Notes under the pieces: generated by a model
Database searches by the model: none
The model's input: the letters and a program-made list of their open reading frames with translations, nothing else
What the model was told of the DNA's origin: nothing
From: a virus
IMG/VR virus record: IMGVR_UViG_3300034109_000671
Coordinates: 1 to 30,746 of that record
Direction: 5' to 3' (one strand)
DNA length: 30,746 nucleotides
Program-made: the position numbers and the translations under genes
Shown here: piece after piece, positions 7,110 to 12,880 of the stretch
Layout of the letters: each line of letters opens with the position of its first letter
How positions within the stretch are numbered: position 1 is the first letter of the stretch

Positions 7110-7181
7110 TCAACCGGCCATCCCGGCCGCGAGAACCCGAACGATCACGAGAACCAACTCGATCCAGACCTCGACGTTCAT
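7110..7181 (-). CDS. Candidate membrane micropeptide of 23 residues
   Basis: A minus-strand ATG at 7179-7181 follows a strong GGAGG at 5-9 bases upstream and opens a 23-residue frame, MNVEVWIELVLVIVRVLAAGMAG, ending in TGA. Nearly the whole peptide is one hydrophobic helix that could span a membrane. An in-frame ATG at 7193 would add four residues but lacks a ribosome binding site. It would be the first gene after the promoter at 7239-7268. Small size makes chance a real possibility. Confidence 0.35.
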   Translation of the reverse strand: MNVEVWIELVLVIVRVLAAGMAG

Positions 7182-7238
7182 CTGTGCCTCCATGCACTGG
7201 TGACTCCCACTGCCGAAGTCATCCATGACGTGGCGGGG

Positions 7239-7268
7239 AAGATATCCACAGTATCGTGAAATGGTCAA
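7239..7268 (-). promoter_or_regulatory. Candidate sigma70-like promoter of the early operon
   Basis: On the minus strand TTGACC (7268-7263) is followed after 18 bases by TATCTT (7244-7239), close to the -35 and -10 consensus. It lies between the terminator at 7279-7312 and the first genes of the early operon. The sequence GATATCCACAGTATC across its -10 region contains a GATA/TATC dyad that could be an operator. No other good promoter is visible before 7074. Confidence 0.5.
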
Positions 7269-7278
7269 GGCCAGCTTC

Positions 7279-7312
7279 AGAGAAAAAAGAAACGGCGGTT
7301 TTCGCCGCAGAA
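7279..7312 (-). terminator. Rho-independent terminator after the excisionase unit
   Basis: Read on the minus strand, GCGGCG, AAAA, CCGCCG form a stable stem-loop followed at once by TTTCTTTTTTCT. It begins about 20 bases after the stop of the membrane-protein gene at 7332. It would end the transcript that carries the excisionase-like gene, and so separate that unit from the early operon. Confidence 0.7.
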
Positions 7313-7331
7313 ACGCCGCTTCGTGGGCGTG

Positions 7332-7643
7332 CTAGCGTCCGGTCGCCTGCGAGATCATGTCGGAGAGCTGTCCCTTCGAGACGCCCTCCGGCACGACGAG
7401 GCCGAGCTTCTCGGCATAGGCGAGCTGCCGCTCGGTGGGCGGGTCGCGCCGCCAGGCATCGGGGACGCGCGGCCAGGAGAGGATCGCGGCGGCTGCGGCC
7501 CACGCCGACACTGCCGCCATGCCGACGCTGGGCTTCTGGCTGAAGAGCGAGACGAAGGCCGTGATCACGCAGACGCCAGCCACGAGCAGGAGGCCGGTCG
7601 AGCGGACGGCGTAAATCGCCAGTGTGGACAGCTTCGCGAGCAT
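7332..7643 (-). CDS. Membrane protein with C-terminal SAP-like helix pair
   Basis: This 103-residue protein has two predicted membrane segments, LAIYAVRSTGLLLVAGVCVI (about 8-27) joining on to a hydrophobic stretch, and VGMAAVSAWAAAAAILSW (about 40-57). A soluble tail then reads TERQLAYAEKLGLVVPEGVSKGQLSDMISQA, a 'RQ..YA.KLG....G.sK..lS..I' pattern like small SAP or helix-loop-helix modules found on DNA- or protein-binding proteins. It lies between the excisionase-like gene and a terminator. I suggest a membrane-tethered accessory, perhaps for immunity to superinfection, but there is no direct evidence. Confidence 0.55.
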   Translation of the reverse strand: MLAKLSTLAIYAVRSTGLLLVAGVCVITAFVSLFSQKPSVGMAAVSAWAAAAAILSWPRVPDAWRRDPPTERQLAYAEKLGLVVPEGVSKGQLSDMISQATGR

Positions 7644-7663
7644 GGCACCTCCAGTGGGTCTGG

Positions 7664-7909
7664 TCAGGCTGCCGTGCCTCCCTTGCGTGGCCGCCCGCCG
7701 CGCTTCTTGTTATTGGCGGCCGCGTCCTCGTTTCGCCGCTTCACCTCGTCGAGATAGTAGTAGACGCGACGAGGGGAGTCCACGATTTTCGTCAGGTCGC
7801 CCTTCCGTCCCCAGTGGCGGATGTTGCTCGCGTCGATGCCGAGCAGCTTCGCCGCTTCGTCGGCGGTCACGACCGGCTTCTTCGTCTTTTCGTGGATGAA
7901 CACCTTCAT
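7664..7909 (-). CDS. Excisionase-like / MerR-type HTH DNA-binding protein
   Basis: This 81-residue protein holds a winged HTH of the excisionase or MerR N-terminal type: VVTADEAAKLLGIDASNIRHWGRKG at about 13-37 (HTH), then LTKIVDSPRRVYYYLDEVKRR (wing and following helix). The C-terminus is a basic NNKKRGGRPRKGG tail. Its start follows GGAGGCT. A 10-bp perfect inverted repeat lies 18 to 49 bases upstream, a natural autoregulatory or Xis-binding site. Together with the attP-like remnant and integrase next door, a recombination directionality factor is the likely role; a lysogeny repressor is an alternative. Confidence 0.65.
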   Translation of the reverse strand: MKVFIHEKTKKPVVTADEAAKLLGIDASNIRHWGRKGDLTKIVDSPRRVYYYLDEVKRRNEDAAANNKKRGGRPRKGGTAA

Positions 7910-7926
7910 AGCCTCCGGAAGGTATT

Positions 7927-7958
7927 TTCCGGCGGGGGCGAATCAACACCCGCCGGAA
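7927..7958. promoter_or_regulatory. Perfect 10-bp inverted repeat upstream of the excisionase-like gene
   Basis: TTCCGGCGGG at 7927-7936 pairs perfectly with CCCGCCGGAA at 7949-7958 around a 12-base AT-containing spacer. It lies just before the excisionase-like start at 7909 and about 50 bases from the attP-like remnant. A TTGACG is found just upstream on the minus strand. It could be an operator, an arm-type site for Int or Xis, or a hairpin in the leader RNA. No U-run follows in either direction, so a terminator is less likely. Confidence 0.55.
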
Positions 7959-8003
7959 TTTGCCTCTGGCCCTCGTCAACCCATACGGTGAACTAGGACC
8001 GAA

Positions 8004-8069
8004 TACACCCCGCTGGGCTCGAACCAGCAACCTTCGGTTCCGTAGACCGATGCTCTACCGGAACTGAAC
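8004..8069 (-). other. attP-like core: 3' remnant of a tRNA-Arg(ACG) gene
   Basis: On the minus strand this stretch folds as the tRNA from the D stem onward. The D stem is GTTC/GAGC, the anticodon stem TCGGT/ACCGA encloses loop CTACGGA (anticodon ACG), the T arm is GCTGG-TTCGAGC-CCAGC, and the 3' acceptor strand is GGGGTGT plus discriminator A. The matching 5' acceptor strand is missing; the bases before 8069 do not pair. Temperate phages that integrate into tRNA genes carry such a 3' end in attP and restore the host gene on integration. Its position between the excisionase-like gene and the integrase fits exactly. Confidence 0.75.
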
Positions 8070-8149
8070 GGCCAACGGTGCCGCGTGCCGGACTTTCAGG
8101 TTTTGCGGGGCGTTTGACGGGCCTGCGACGGAACGGAGACTGTCGCGAA

Positions 8150-8180
8150 CCTCGCCACGGTGAGGGGGTCGGAACCCCTT
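8150..8180. promoter_or_regulatory. Dyad and hairpin in the integrase leader
   Basis: An imperfect 16-bp dyad (CCTCGCCACGGTGAGG, 8150-8165) runs into a short stem GGGGT-CGGA-ACCCC (8165-8178) about 30 bases before the integrase ATG. These may bind a regulator or fold in the leader RNA. The bases from 8070 to 8149 show no gene and no obvious repeat; they could hold arm-type integrase sites. Confidence 0.35.
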
Positions 8181-8206
8181 GCTGTGGTACGCCTCGAGGT
8201 CGCACC

Positions 8207-9127
8207 ATGTTCCGAAGATCAGGACCGCACACGCTGGGGGAATACGCCCGGACAGGCTACAGCCTGCTCCGGGACGTTCGACCGTCCACCGTCCGGCAAT
8301 ACGTCATCGTGGCCGACCTGTTCGAACGCTGGGCCGGTGGGCCGGTCCCACTCGACCAGCTCGACGAGCGGAGCGTCTCGGAGTGGCTGCGGGACTACTC
8401 GGCCGGCAGGAAGCCCGCCACTGTCCGCGGGAAAAAGAACATGCTCCTCGCCCTCTGGCGGGCGGCCGCCGACGATGGGGCCTGCGAGGAGCCCGTGTCG
8501 CGACGTGTGCGGAAGACCAGGGTCCCGGCCTCGGTGGTCACGGCCTGGACGAAGGCCGAGGTCGAGCAGCTCCTGGCCGCCTGCCACGGCCTGCCGCGCT
8601 GGCACCGCTGCGGACTTCGCCGAAGTGTCTGGTGGGACCTGGCCGTCCGGGTCGCGTGGGACTCTGGCATCCGGTGGGGCGACCAGATCGCCCTCCCGGT
8701 GTCGGCCGTCCGGCCCGACGGGTCGGTCTGCTGGACCCAGTCGAAGACCGGGAAGATCGCCACGTTCCGCTTCAGCCCGTCCACGATGGCGGCCCTGGAG
8801 GCCAGCCTGAAGGCCTGCCCGCGGTCGCTGGTGATGCCGTGGCCGTCCTCACACGAGACATTCCGAGACCAGGTGAAGAGACTCGTGAGGCGGGCCGGCA
8901 TCCGGGCCGGGACATGGAAATGGATCCGCCGGGGGTCCGGCACCGACGTCGAGCTTCAGCAGCCCTACGCCGGCCACCGGCACCTCGGCAACACGCGGGC
9001 CGTGTTCGAGGCCAGCTACGGGGACCAGTCGATCCTCGGCGGCAGCGTGCCGCCGCCGCGCGAGCTGCTCGTGGCGGCGCTTGCCAGTCAAGCCAGGAAA
9101 GATACGGGGGGGGGGGGGGCACTCTAA
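8207..9127 (+). CDS. int: Tyrosine integrase of the phage
   Basis: The start ATG at 8207 follows GAGGT by six bases; the frame is open upstream but across the attP region. The 306-residue protein has a core-binding domain (about 8-95) and a catalytic domain with R156 (GIRWGDQ), K180 (TQSKTG), R241 (in KWIRRG) and nucleophile Y271 (FEASYGD). The usual His of HxxR is Lys238, and the box III His is Asn262 (HLGN). It is the only convincing plus-strand gene, next to the tRNA remnant, so it should carry out attP x attB recombination. Its 3' end holds a 14-G tract encoding GlyGlyGlyGly. Confidence 0.88.
   Translation: MFRRSGPHTLGEYARTGYSLLRDVRPSTVRQYVIVADLFERWAGGPVPLDQLDERSVSEWLRDYSAGRKPATVRGKKNMLLALWRAAADDGACEEPVSRRVRKTRVPASVVTAWTKAEVEQLLAACHGLPRWHRCGLRRSVWWDLAVRVAWDSGIRWGDQIALPVSAVRPDGSVCWTQSKTGKIATFRFSPSTMAALEASLKACPRSLVMPWPSSHETFRDQVKRLVRRAGIRAGTWKWIRRGSGTDVELQQPYAGHRHLGNTRAVFEASYGDQSILGGSVPPPRELLVAALASQARKDTGGGGAL
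9106..9119 (+). repeat. 14-G homopolymer at the integrase 3' end
   Basis: Fourteen consecutive G residues run from 9106 to 9119 and encode the Gly run just before the integrase stop at 9125-9127. Loss of one G would replace AL-stop with a basic tail of about 12 residues; loss of two (or gain of one) would give another tail of about 10 residues. Such tracts vary by polymerase slippage, but could also be an assembly or sequencing error. Confidence 0.9.
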
Positions 9128-9170
9128 GAAGATCGGGCAGCGTGGCGTGAGGCGGTCGGCTTGACGTATG

Positions 9171-9869
9171 TCAGGCGGCCACAGGCCCCGGCAGGGCCAC
9201 GGCGGCCCGCAGCTCGTCGAGGCTCCCGTCGTTCACGATCCGGCGGTCGACCAGGTCGGCGGCGACGCCGGCCTCGGAGGAGTGGTAGCGGACCCCCTGA
9301 CCAGTTCCGTCATGGGGTCGCACGACCTCCCAGACCTCGCCGCCGGCTCGCCGGACCCAGGCGGCCTCGTTGTCGAACCGGATGTCCGCGACGACCACGG
9401 CATCCCAGCCGGCCTCGGCGAGCTGCTCGACGCGCCGCTGGCAGAGCGAGACCCAGACATCTCGGCCGAGCTGCTCGCGGCCCCACTCGGTGCCGAGCGT
9501 CTGGAGCAGTTGGCGGGGCGACTTGCCGAGGCCGGGGAGCGGCCGCTCCTTCGCCTGGCGATCTCGGAGCAGCGACTCCGGCAGGCCGGTCATCGCGGCG
9601 ACCATCGCGTAGAGCGGGTCGGCCAGTTGGATCGTCACGGCCCCAGGCACCATCGCCGCGACGGTGTTCTTCCCGGCCCCGGCCCTGCCCGTGATCCCGA
9701 TCAGTCGCATCGGTCGCTCCTTCCGTCTCGCCTGCCGCAGCTCGCCGATCATCCACAAGGCCAGCGAAGCTAACGTCCCGCCAGACCCAGTCCAGCAGTT
9801 AGCCGGCCCCAGCCGGCGGCAGAGCGTCTCGGCCTGGTCGAGCTGCTCGAGCGAGAGGCGGGTCGACAT
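9171..9869 (-). CDS. Deoxynucleoside monophosphate kinase
   Basis: The kinase domain starts at about residue 54 (MRLIGITGRAGAGKNT, Walker A at 61-69) and continues through LADPLYAMVAAMTGLP, SPRQLLQTLGTEWGREQLGRDVWV and VVVADIRFDNEAAWVRRAGGEVWEVVRP, all typical of phage dNMP kinases that feed dNTP pools. The first 53 residues (MSTRLSLEQLDQAETL ... RRKERP) look like a separate helical piece. This may be a fusion, or the ATG at residue 54 may be used as an internal start. The gene starts one base after the stop of the HExxH gene and is the last gene of the late strand before the convergent integrase. Confidence 0.8.
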   Translation of the reverse strand: MSTRLSLEQLDQAETLCRRLGPANCWTGSGGTLASLALWMIGELRQARRKERPMRLIGITGRAGAGKNTVAAMVPGAVTIQLADPLYAMVAAMTGLPESLLRDRQAKERPLPGLGKSPRQLLQTLGTEWGREQLGRDVWVSLCQRRVEQLAEAGWDAVVVADIRFDNEAAWVRRAGGEVWEVVRPHDGTGQGVRYHSSEAGVAADLVDRRIVNDGSLDELRAAVALPGPVAA

Positions 9870-9870
9870 G

Positions 9871-10170
9871 TCATTTCCCGATGTAGCCGCGCCCCTCGAC
9901 CTGGTCGGTCAGCCGGTAGCCTAGGCCGTAGAGGATCTCGGACAGCGTGTTTGCAACGGCGGTCGTGTGCTCCTCCGTGGCGAAGGCCTGGAGGGCGTGA
10001 AGGGCCTCGTGGATCTCCGTGTCGAGCCGGGCCTGGCCCGTGTGACATGGAGACGAGTCGATCGTGATCTCGCGGCGGCCGTAGTCGCACAGCCCGAAGG
10101 CCGTCCGCATCTTCCGGTAGACCCACCGCCACCGCCTGCCGCCGATCTGAAAGACGCGCGGCCGCGACAT
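9871..10170 (-). CDS. Small HExxH zincin-like protein
   Basis: The 99-residue protein has a beta-rich N-terminus (VFQIGGRRWRWVYRKM), a middle strand RREITIDSSP, and then DTEIHEALHALQAF (HEALH at about residues 53-57), the zinc-binding HExxH of minimal metallopeptidases. A downstream acidic helix, ATEEHTTAVANTLSEILYGLG, may hold the third ligand. This outline is like ImmA/IrrE- or SprT-related proteins in reduced form. Its start lies a few bases from the metallophosphoesterase stop. Targets could be a repressor or a virion protein; nothing in the sequence decides this. Confidence 0.6.
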   Translation of the reverse strand: MSRPRVFQIGGRRWRWVYRKMRTAFGLCDYGRREITIDSSPCHTGQARLDTEIHEALHALQAFATEEHTTAVANTLSEILYGLGYRLTDQVEGRGYIGK

Positions 10171-10171
10171 A

Positions 10172-11179
10172 TCACGAGCTCCGGACCTTGCCTTCGGACG
10201 TGATCCTAAAGTTATCCACGTCGAACTCGCCGTCCTCGCGGACGTCGACCATCGCGAAGCCCCAGTTCCAGCGGTTGATCCTGGCGTACTCCGGCGTCAG
10301 GTCGCACAGACAGCCGGTCGACCAGCAGAAGGTCTCCGCGTGCCACATGTCGCTTTCCGCGTGTCCGCTGGACCGGTGCGAATGGCCGACCAGCACAGAG
10401 GCCAGCGTCCGGAGGAACGCCCCGCGGGCCACGTTCACCGGCGCGGCCAGCCCCTTCGGCAGCTCGTGCCCATGGAGGACGGGCAGCTTCCCTAGCATGA
10501 CGGGCCGCTGATCCTCGACGAGCTCGATGTCGTGCTCGGCCAGATGGAGCCACGCATGGAGGCTCGTCAGCCGGTCGCTCGACAGCTCCGGGGCGTGTTG
10601 CCAGATGTAATGATTCCACCGTTCCTCGTGGTTCCCTGCCTTCAATACGATCGGGATGTCGGGGAACTCCTGCCGCAGCCAGCCGAGGAACCCGCGGACG
10701 GCCTCGAGCTCGCCGACAAAGTCGCGGGACCTCGGGTCCTTCATCCATCGGGAGATCGAGTAGAAGTCGCAGATGTCGCCGTTGAGGAACAGGGCCTGGA
10801 TGTCGGCGGCCTTCAGGTACTCGACAGCCGCGGCGACCGCGACCTCGGAGTGGTAGGGGACGTGAACGTCGGACAGGATGCCGACTCGGCCTGTGACCTC
10901 GAGCGTGTAGGGGCTCCACCGCTCGGCCTTCGACGGCGGCAGGCCGTAGACCACGCCAGCCTGTCGCGGCGGCCGAGGGACGACAGTCCGCTTCATGTCC
11001 TGTCGGTTCGCCGTGCCGTTCACGCCGAACTGCCGGGCCATCCGCTTGCGGGCCTGCTCGATCGTGATGGCACCTTTGCTCTCGCGGACCAGCCGACGGG
11101 CCAGCGTGCGAGTCGGGGCGTCGGGATGCTCGGCCGCCAGCCTGCGGGCCATGGCGGTAATCGGGTCGGCAGCGGGCAT
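10172..11179 (-). CDS. Calcineurin-like metallophosphoesterase
   Basis: This 335-residue protein has an N-terminal HTH-like part (about 1-60: ARRLAAEHPDAPTRTLARRL, IEQARKRMARQFG) and a C-terminal phosphoesterase domain. Metal ligands appear in order: D104 and H106 (SDVHVPYH), D135 (NGDICDF), N183 and H184 (AGNHEER), H236 (LHGHE) and H266/H268 (VGHSHRS). Such enzymes hydrolyse phosphodiesters or phosphomonoesters with two metal ions; in phages they may act on nucleotides, DNA ends or modified RNA. The DNA-binding-like N-terminus suggests a nucleic acid substrate, an inference. It is co-directional with the tail genes and followed by the HExxH gene. Confidence 0.8.
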   Translation of the reverse strand: MPAADPITAMARRLAAEHPDAPTRTLARRLVRESKGAITIEQARKRMARQFGVNGTANRQDMKRTVVPRPPRQAGVVYGLPPSKAERWSPYTLEVTGRVGILSDVHVPYHSEVAVAAAVEYLKAADIQALFLNGDICDFYSISRWMKDPRSRDFVGELEAVRGFLGWLRQEFPDIPIVLKAGNHEERWNHYIWQHAPELSSDRLTSLHAWLHLAEHDIELVEDQRPVMLGKLPVLHGHELPKGLAAPVNVARGAFLRTLASVLVGHSHRSSGHAESDMWHAETFCWSTGCLCDLTPEYARINRWNWGFAMVDVREDGEFDVDNFRITSEGKVRSS

Positions 11180-11230
11180 CCTTGCCTCCTGTCGTGCGGT
11201 CTGCCTGTGATACGCCCCCCGGTGGGTGAG

Positions 11231-11626
11231 TCAACGGGCAACCGGCCCCCACTTACCAACCGGGCAGGCTTGCTCCGCCCATGAGAGCTTGCTCCGCCAA
11301 TTCCGCTCCCGCACCACCGGGCATCCGCACTGACTGCACGCGGTGCCGTCGTAGTGCTCGCACTGCTGGCAGATCGCGTGCCGCCGGTCGATCTCGGCCT
11401 GGTCAGCCAGGGGCATCCCGGCGGCGACGTGCTGGGCGGCAGCGGCGGCGAGGTTGACGGCCTTCTGGGCGAGGCTCGGCCCGCGTGGCCTTGGATACGC
11501 CGGGTGCGTCTCGTCCACCGTGAGCGTGTCGCCGTCCTCGGCCACGATGCAGGCGGCCACCTCGTCGAGCGTGTAGCCACGCTGCGTGGCCCTGGCGACG
11601 AACTGTTGACGCGGGCCTGTAATCAT
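11231..11626 (-). CDS. Zn-binding tail-associated protein (CPxGKW type)
   Basis: The start ATG at 11624-11626 overlaps the stop of the Cys-rich gene (ATGA). The 131-residue protein has a helical N-terminus (VARATQRGYTLDEVAACIV), a Pro-rich linker and a C-terminal zinc-ribbon-like part, AICQQCEHYDGTACSQCGCP then EQACPVGKW. The 'CxxC...CxxCGC...CPlGKW' pattern is familiar from small proteins encoded beside phage tail-fibre genes. It may help assemble or attach the tail tip; the role is not established. Confidence 0.65.
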   Translation of the reverse strand: MITGPRQQFVARATQRGYTLDEVAACIVAEDGDTLTVDETHPAYPRPRGPSLAQKAVNLAAAAAQHVAAGMPLADQAEIDRRHAICQQCEHYDGTACSQCGCPVVRERNWRSKLSWAEQACPVGKWGPVAR

Positions 11627-12390
11627 GGAAACAGGTTGCACGGGTCGGCCGCGCACATTTCGCCGCTGTGCCATGTGCCACCGAGGCCGTCGCAGCCGTC
11701 CAGCGTCTGCGGCTCCATGCACTCGGTGCCGGTGCCTGGGTCGTGGCAGCAGGCCCCGAGGCACTGGGCCTGCGGCGTGCCGGGCGGCCCTCCGAAAACG
11801 TAGTTCGAGTGTCCGCACGCTCCAGGCGCTGCCAGCGTCGGCGCGGCGTCGTTGCCGCTGCAGCAGATCGCCTCGTCGCATGGCGACCCGAGAAACGAAA
11901 ACGAGTCAATCACCAGCGCGCCACCGCCAGCGCCAACGAATGTTAGGTCGCATGGCCGAACCTCGCAGGCGAGATACCACGCCACTCGGCCGTCGAGGTA
12001 GACGCCCTCGTACCACTGGCCGTCGTCCGGTGGAGGGTTGGCGATTATCGTGGCGTCTTTGGGGTCGCCCTCTACCGGCGTCCACGGGCCGTCGCAGTCG
12101 TAGAGCGTTCCGTCCTCCGAGCGAATGAGCAGCCAGTAAGGCTCCGGAAACGCAAACTCAGGAACCCAGACATCGGGGGCCGTGTAGGCAAACACCCCCC
12201 CAAACCCGCTGGCTGGACTAACCCACGTTCCGGCCGCAAAAAACGTACCTCTGAGCACCCACCCACGAGCCACTCCGCCGGGGAAGCTGGCGCACGGATC
12301 GCACGGCTCGACGTCGCAGCAGCAGGCCGCGCCGGTGCCGATCTTGCCGCTGTGCGTGATGATCGCGCCGTTGTGTCTGACGATCGCCAT
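11623..12390 (-). CDS. Cys-rich tail-tip protein with GACC module
   Basis: This 255-residue protein has an unusual number of cysteines: ACCCDVEPCDPC near residues 22-33, paired Cys in the middle, and the C-terminal module LGACCHDPGTGTECMEP...GCDGLGGTW...MCAADPC at about 215-252. That last 'GACC...C...C..GGTW....C....C' spacing is what I remember from repeat domains in secreted planctomycete proteins. The first 20 residues (MAIVRHNGAIITHSGKIG) look like a tail-tip N-terminus. It may be a receptor-binding or tip protein stabilised by disulfides, as its place after the tape measure genes suggests. The exact role is inference. Confidence 0.65.
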   Translation of the reverse strand: MAIVRHNGAIITHSGKIGTGAACCCDVEPCDPCASFPGGVARGWVLRGTFFAAGTWVSPASGFGGVFAYTAPDVWVPEFAFPEPYWLLIRSEDGTLYDCDGPWTPVEGDPKDATIIANPPPDDGQWYEGVYLDGRVAWYLACEVRPCDLTFVGAGGGALVIDSFSFLGSPCDEAICCSGNDAAPTLAAPGACGHSNYVFGGPPGTPQAQCLGACCHDPGTGTECMEPQTLDGCDGLGGTWHSGEMCAADPCNLFP

Positions 12391-12391
12391 G

Positions 12392-12877
12392 TCAGGCCGG
12401 GCAGTCCTCGAGGTCGATCCACTTCAGGCAGCCGAGGTCGTGGGTGAGGGCCTGCTTCTTCGCAGCGTCATACCCCGGCAGCTCGGTTAGGTCGCGGCCC
12501 GCGATCGACGGACTCGCGCAGCTTTCGCTCTGGTTGTCGCCAGCCTCGACGAGATACCAGGTCCCGTTCACGGCACGGGCCACGATGACCCATGTGCCGC
12601 TGGCGACCTTGTGCATCTTGTTCACCGCGTCAACGGTCTGGCCCGTCGACTGCGTCTCGCCCGGCGGCGTCCCGTCCTCCCAGACGTTGAGCGTGGCGAT
12701 CGTGTCGCGGTTCCACACGGCGGAGGTCTTGCAGAGGCGGACCGGATCGCCGTCGTCGCCGCCCTGCCGGAACCGCAGCCCCGGCATGTCCCGATTGCCG
12801 CGCTCGTAGGCCAGCGTGGCCGCGGCCACACGGCGGGCGTCGTTCTCGTTCCACGAGACCTTGCGAGGCGAGGCCAT
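12392..12877 (-). CDS. Tail-tip protein, unknown
   Basis: A 161-residue protein starting MASPRKVSWNENDARRVAAATLAYERGN, with beta-rich segments (NRDTIATLNVWEDG, GTWVIVARAVNGTWYLVEAGDN) and a few cysteines towards the end (ESCASP, LGCLKWIDLEDCPA). It lies three bases from its upstream neighbour. The SGTW.I.A..V.gtWYL..A stretch resembles surface-exposed virion proteins. I do not recognise a family. Confidence 0.6.
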   Translation of the reverse strand: MASPRKVSWNENDARRVAAATLAYERGNRDMPGLRFRQGGDDGDPVRLCKTSAVWNRDTIATLNVWEDGTPPGETQSTGQTVDAVNKMHKVASGTWVIVARAVNGTWYLVEAGDNQSESCASPSIAGRDLTELPGYDAAKKQALTHDLGCLKWIDLEDCPA

Positions 12878-12880
12878 GCG

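Noticed and set aside
8004-8090. Complete tRNA-Arg gene
   Set aside because: The 5' acceptor strand does not pair with GGGGTGT in the right register; at best GCACCGT further upstream would need three extra bases and a mismatch. A 3' remnant is the better reading.
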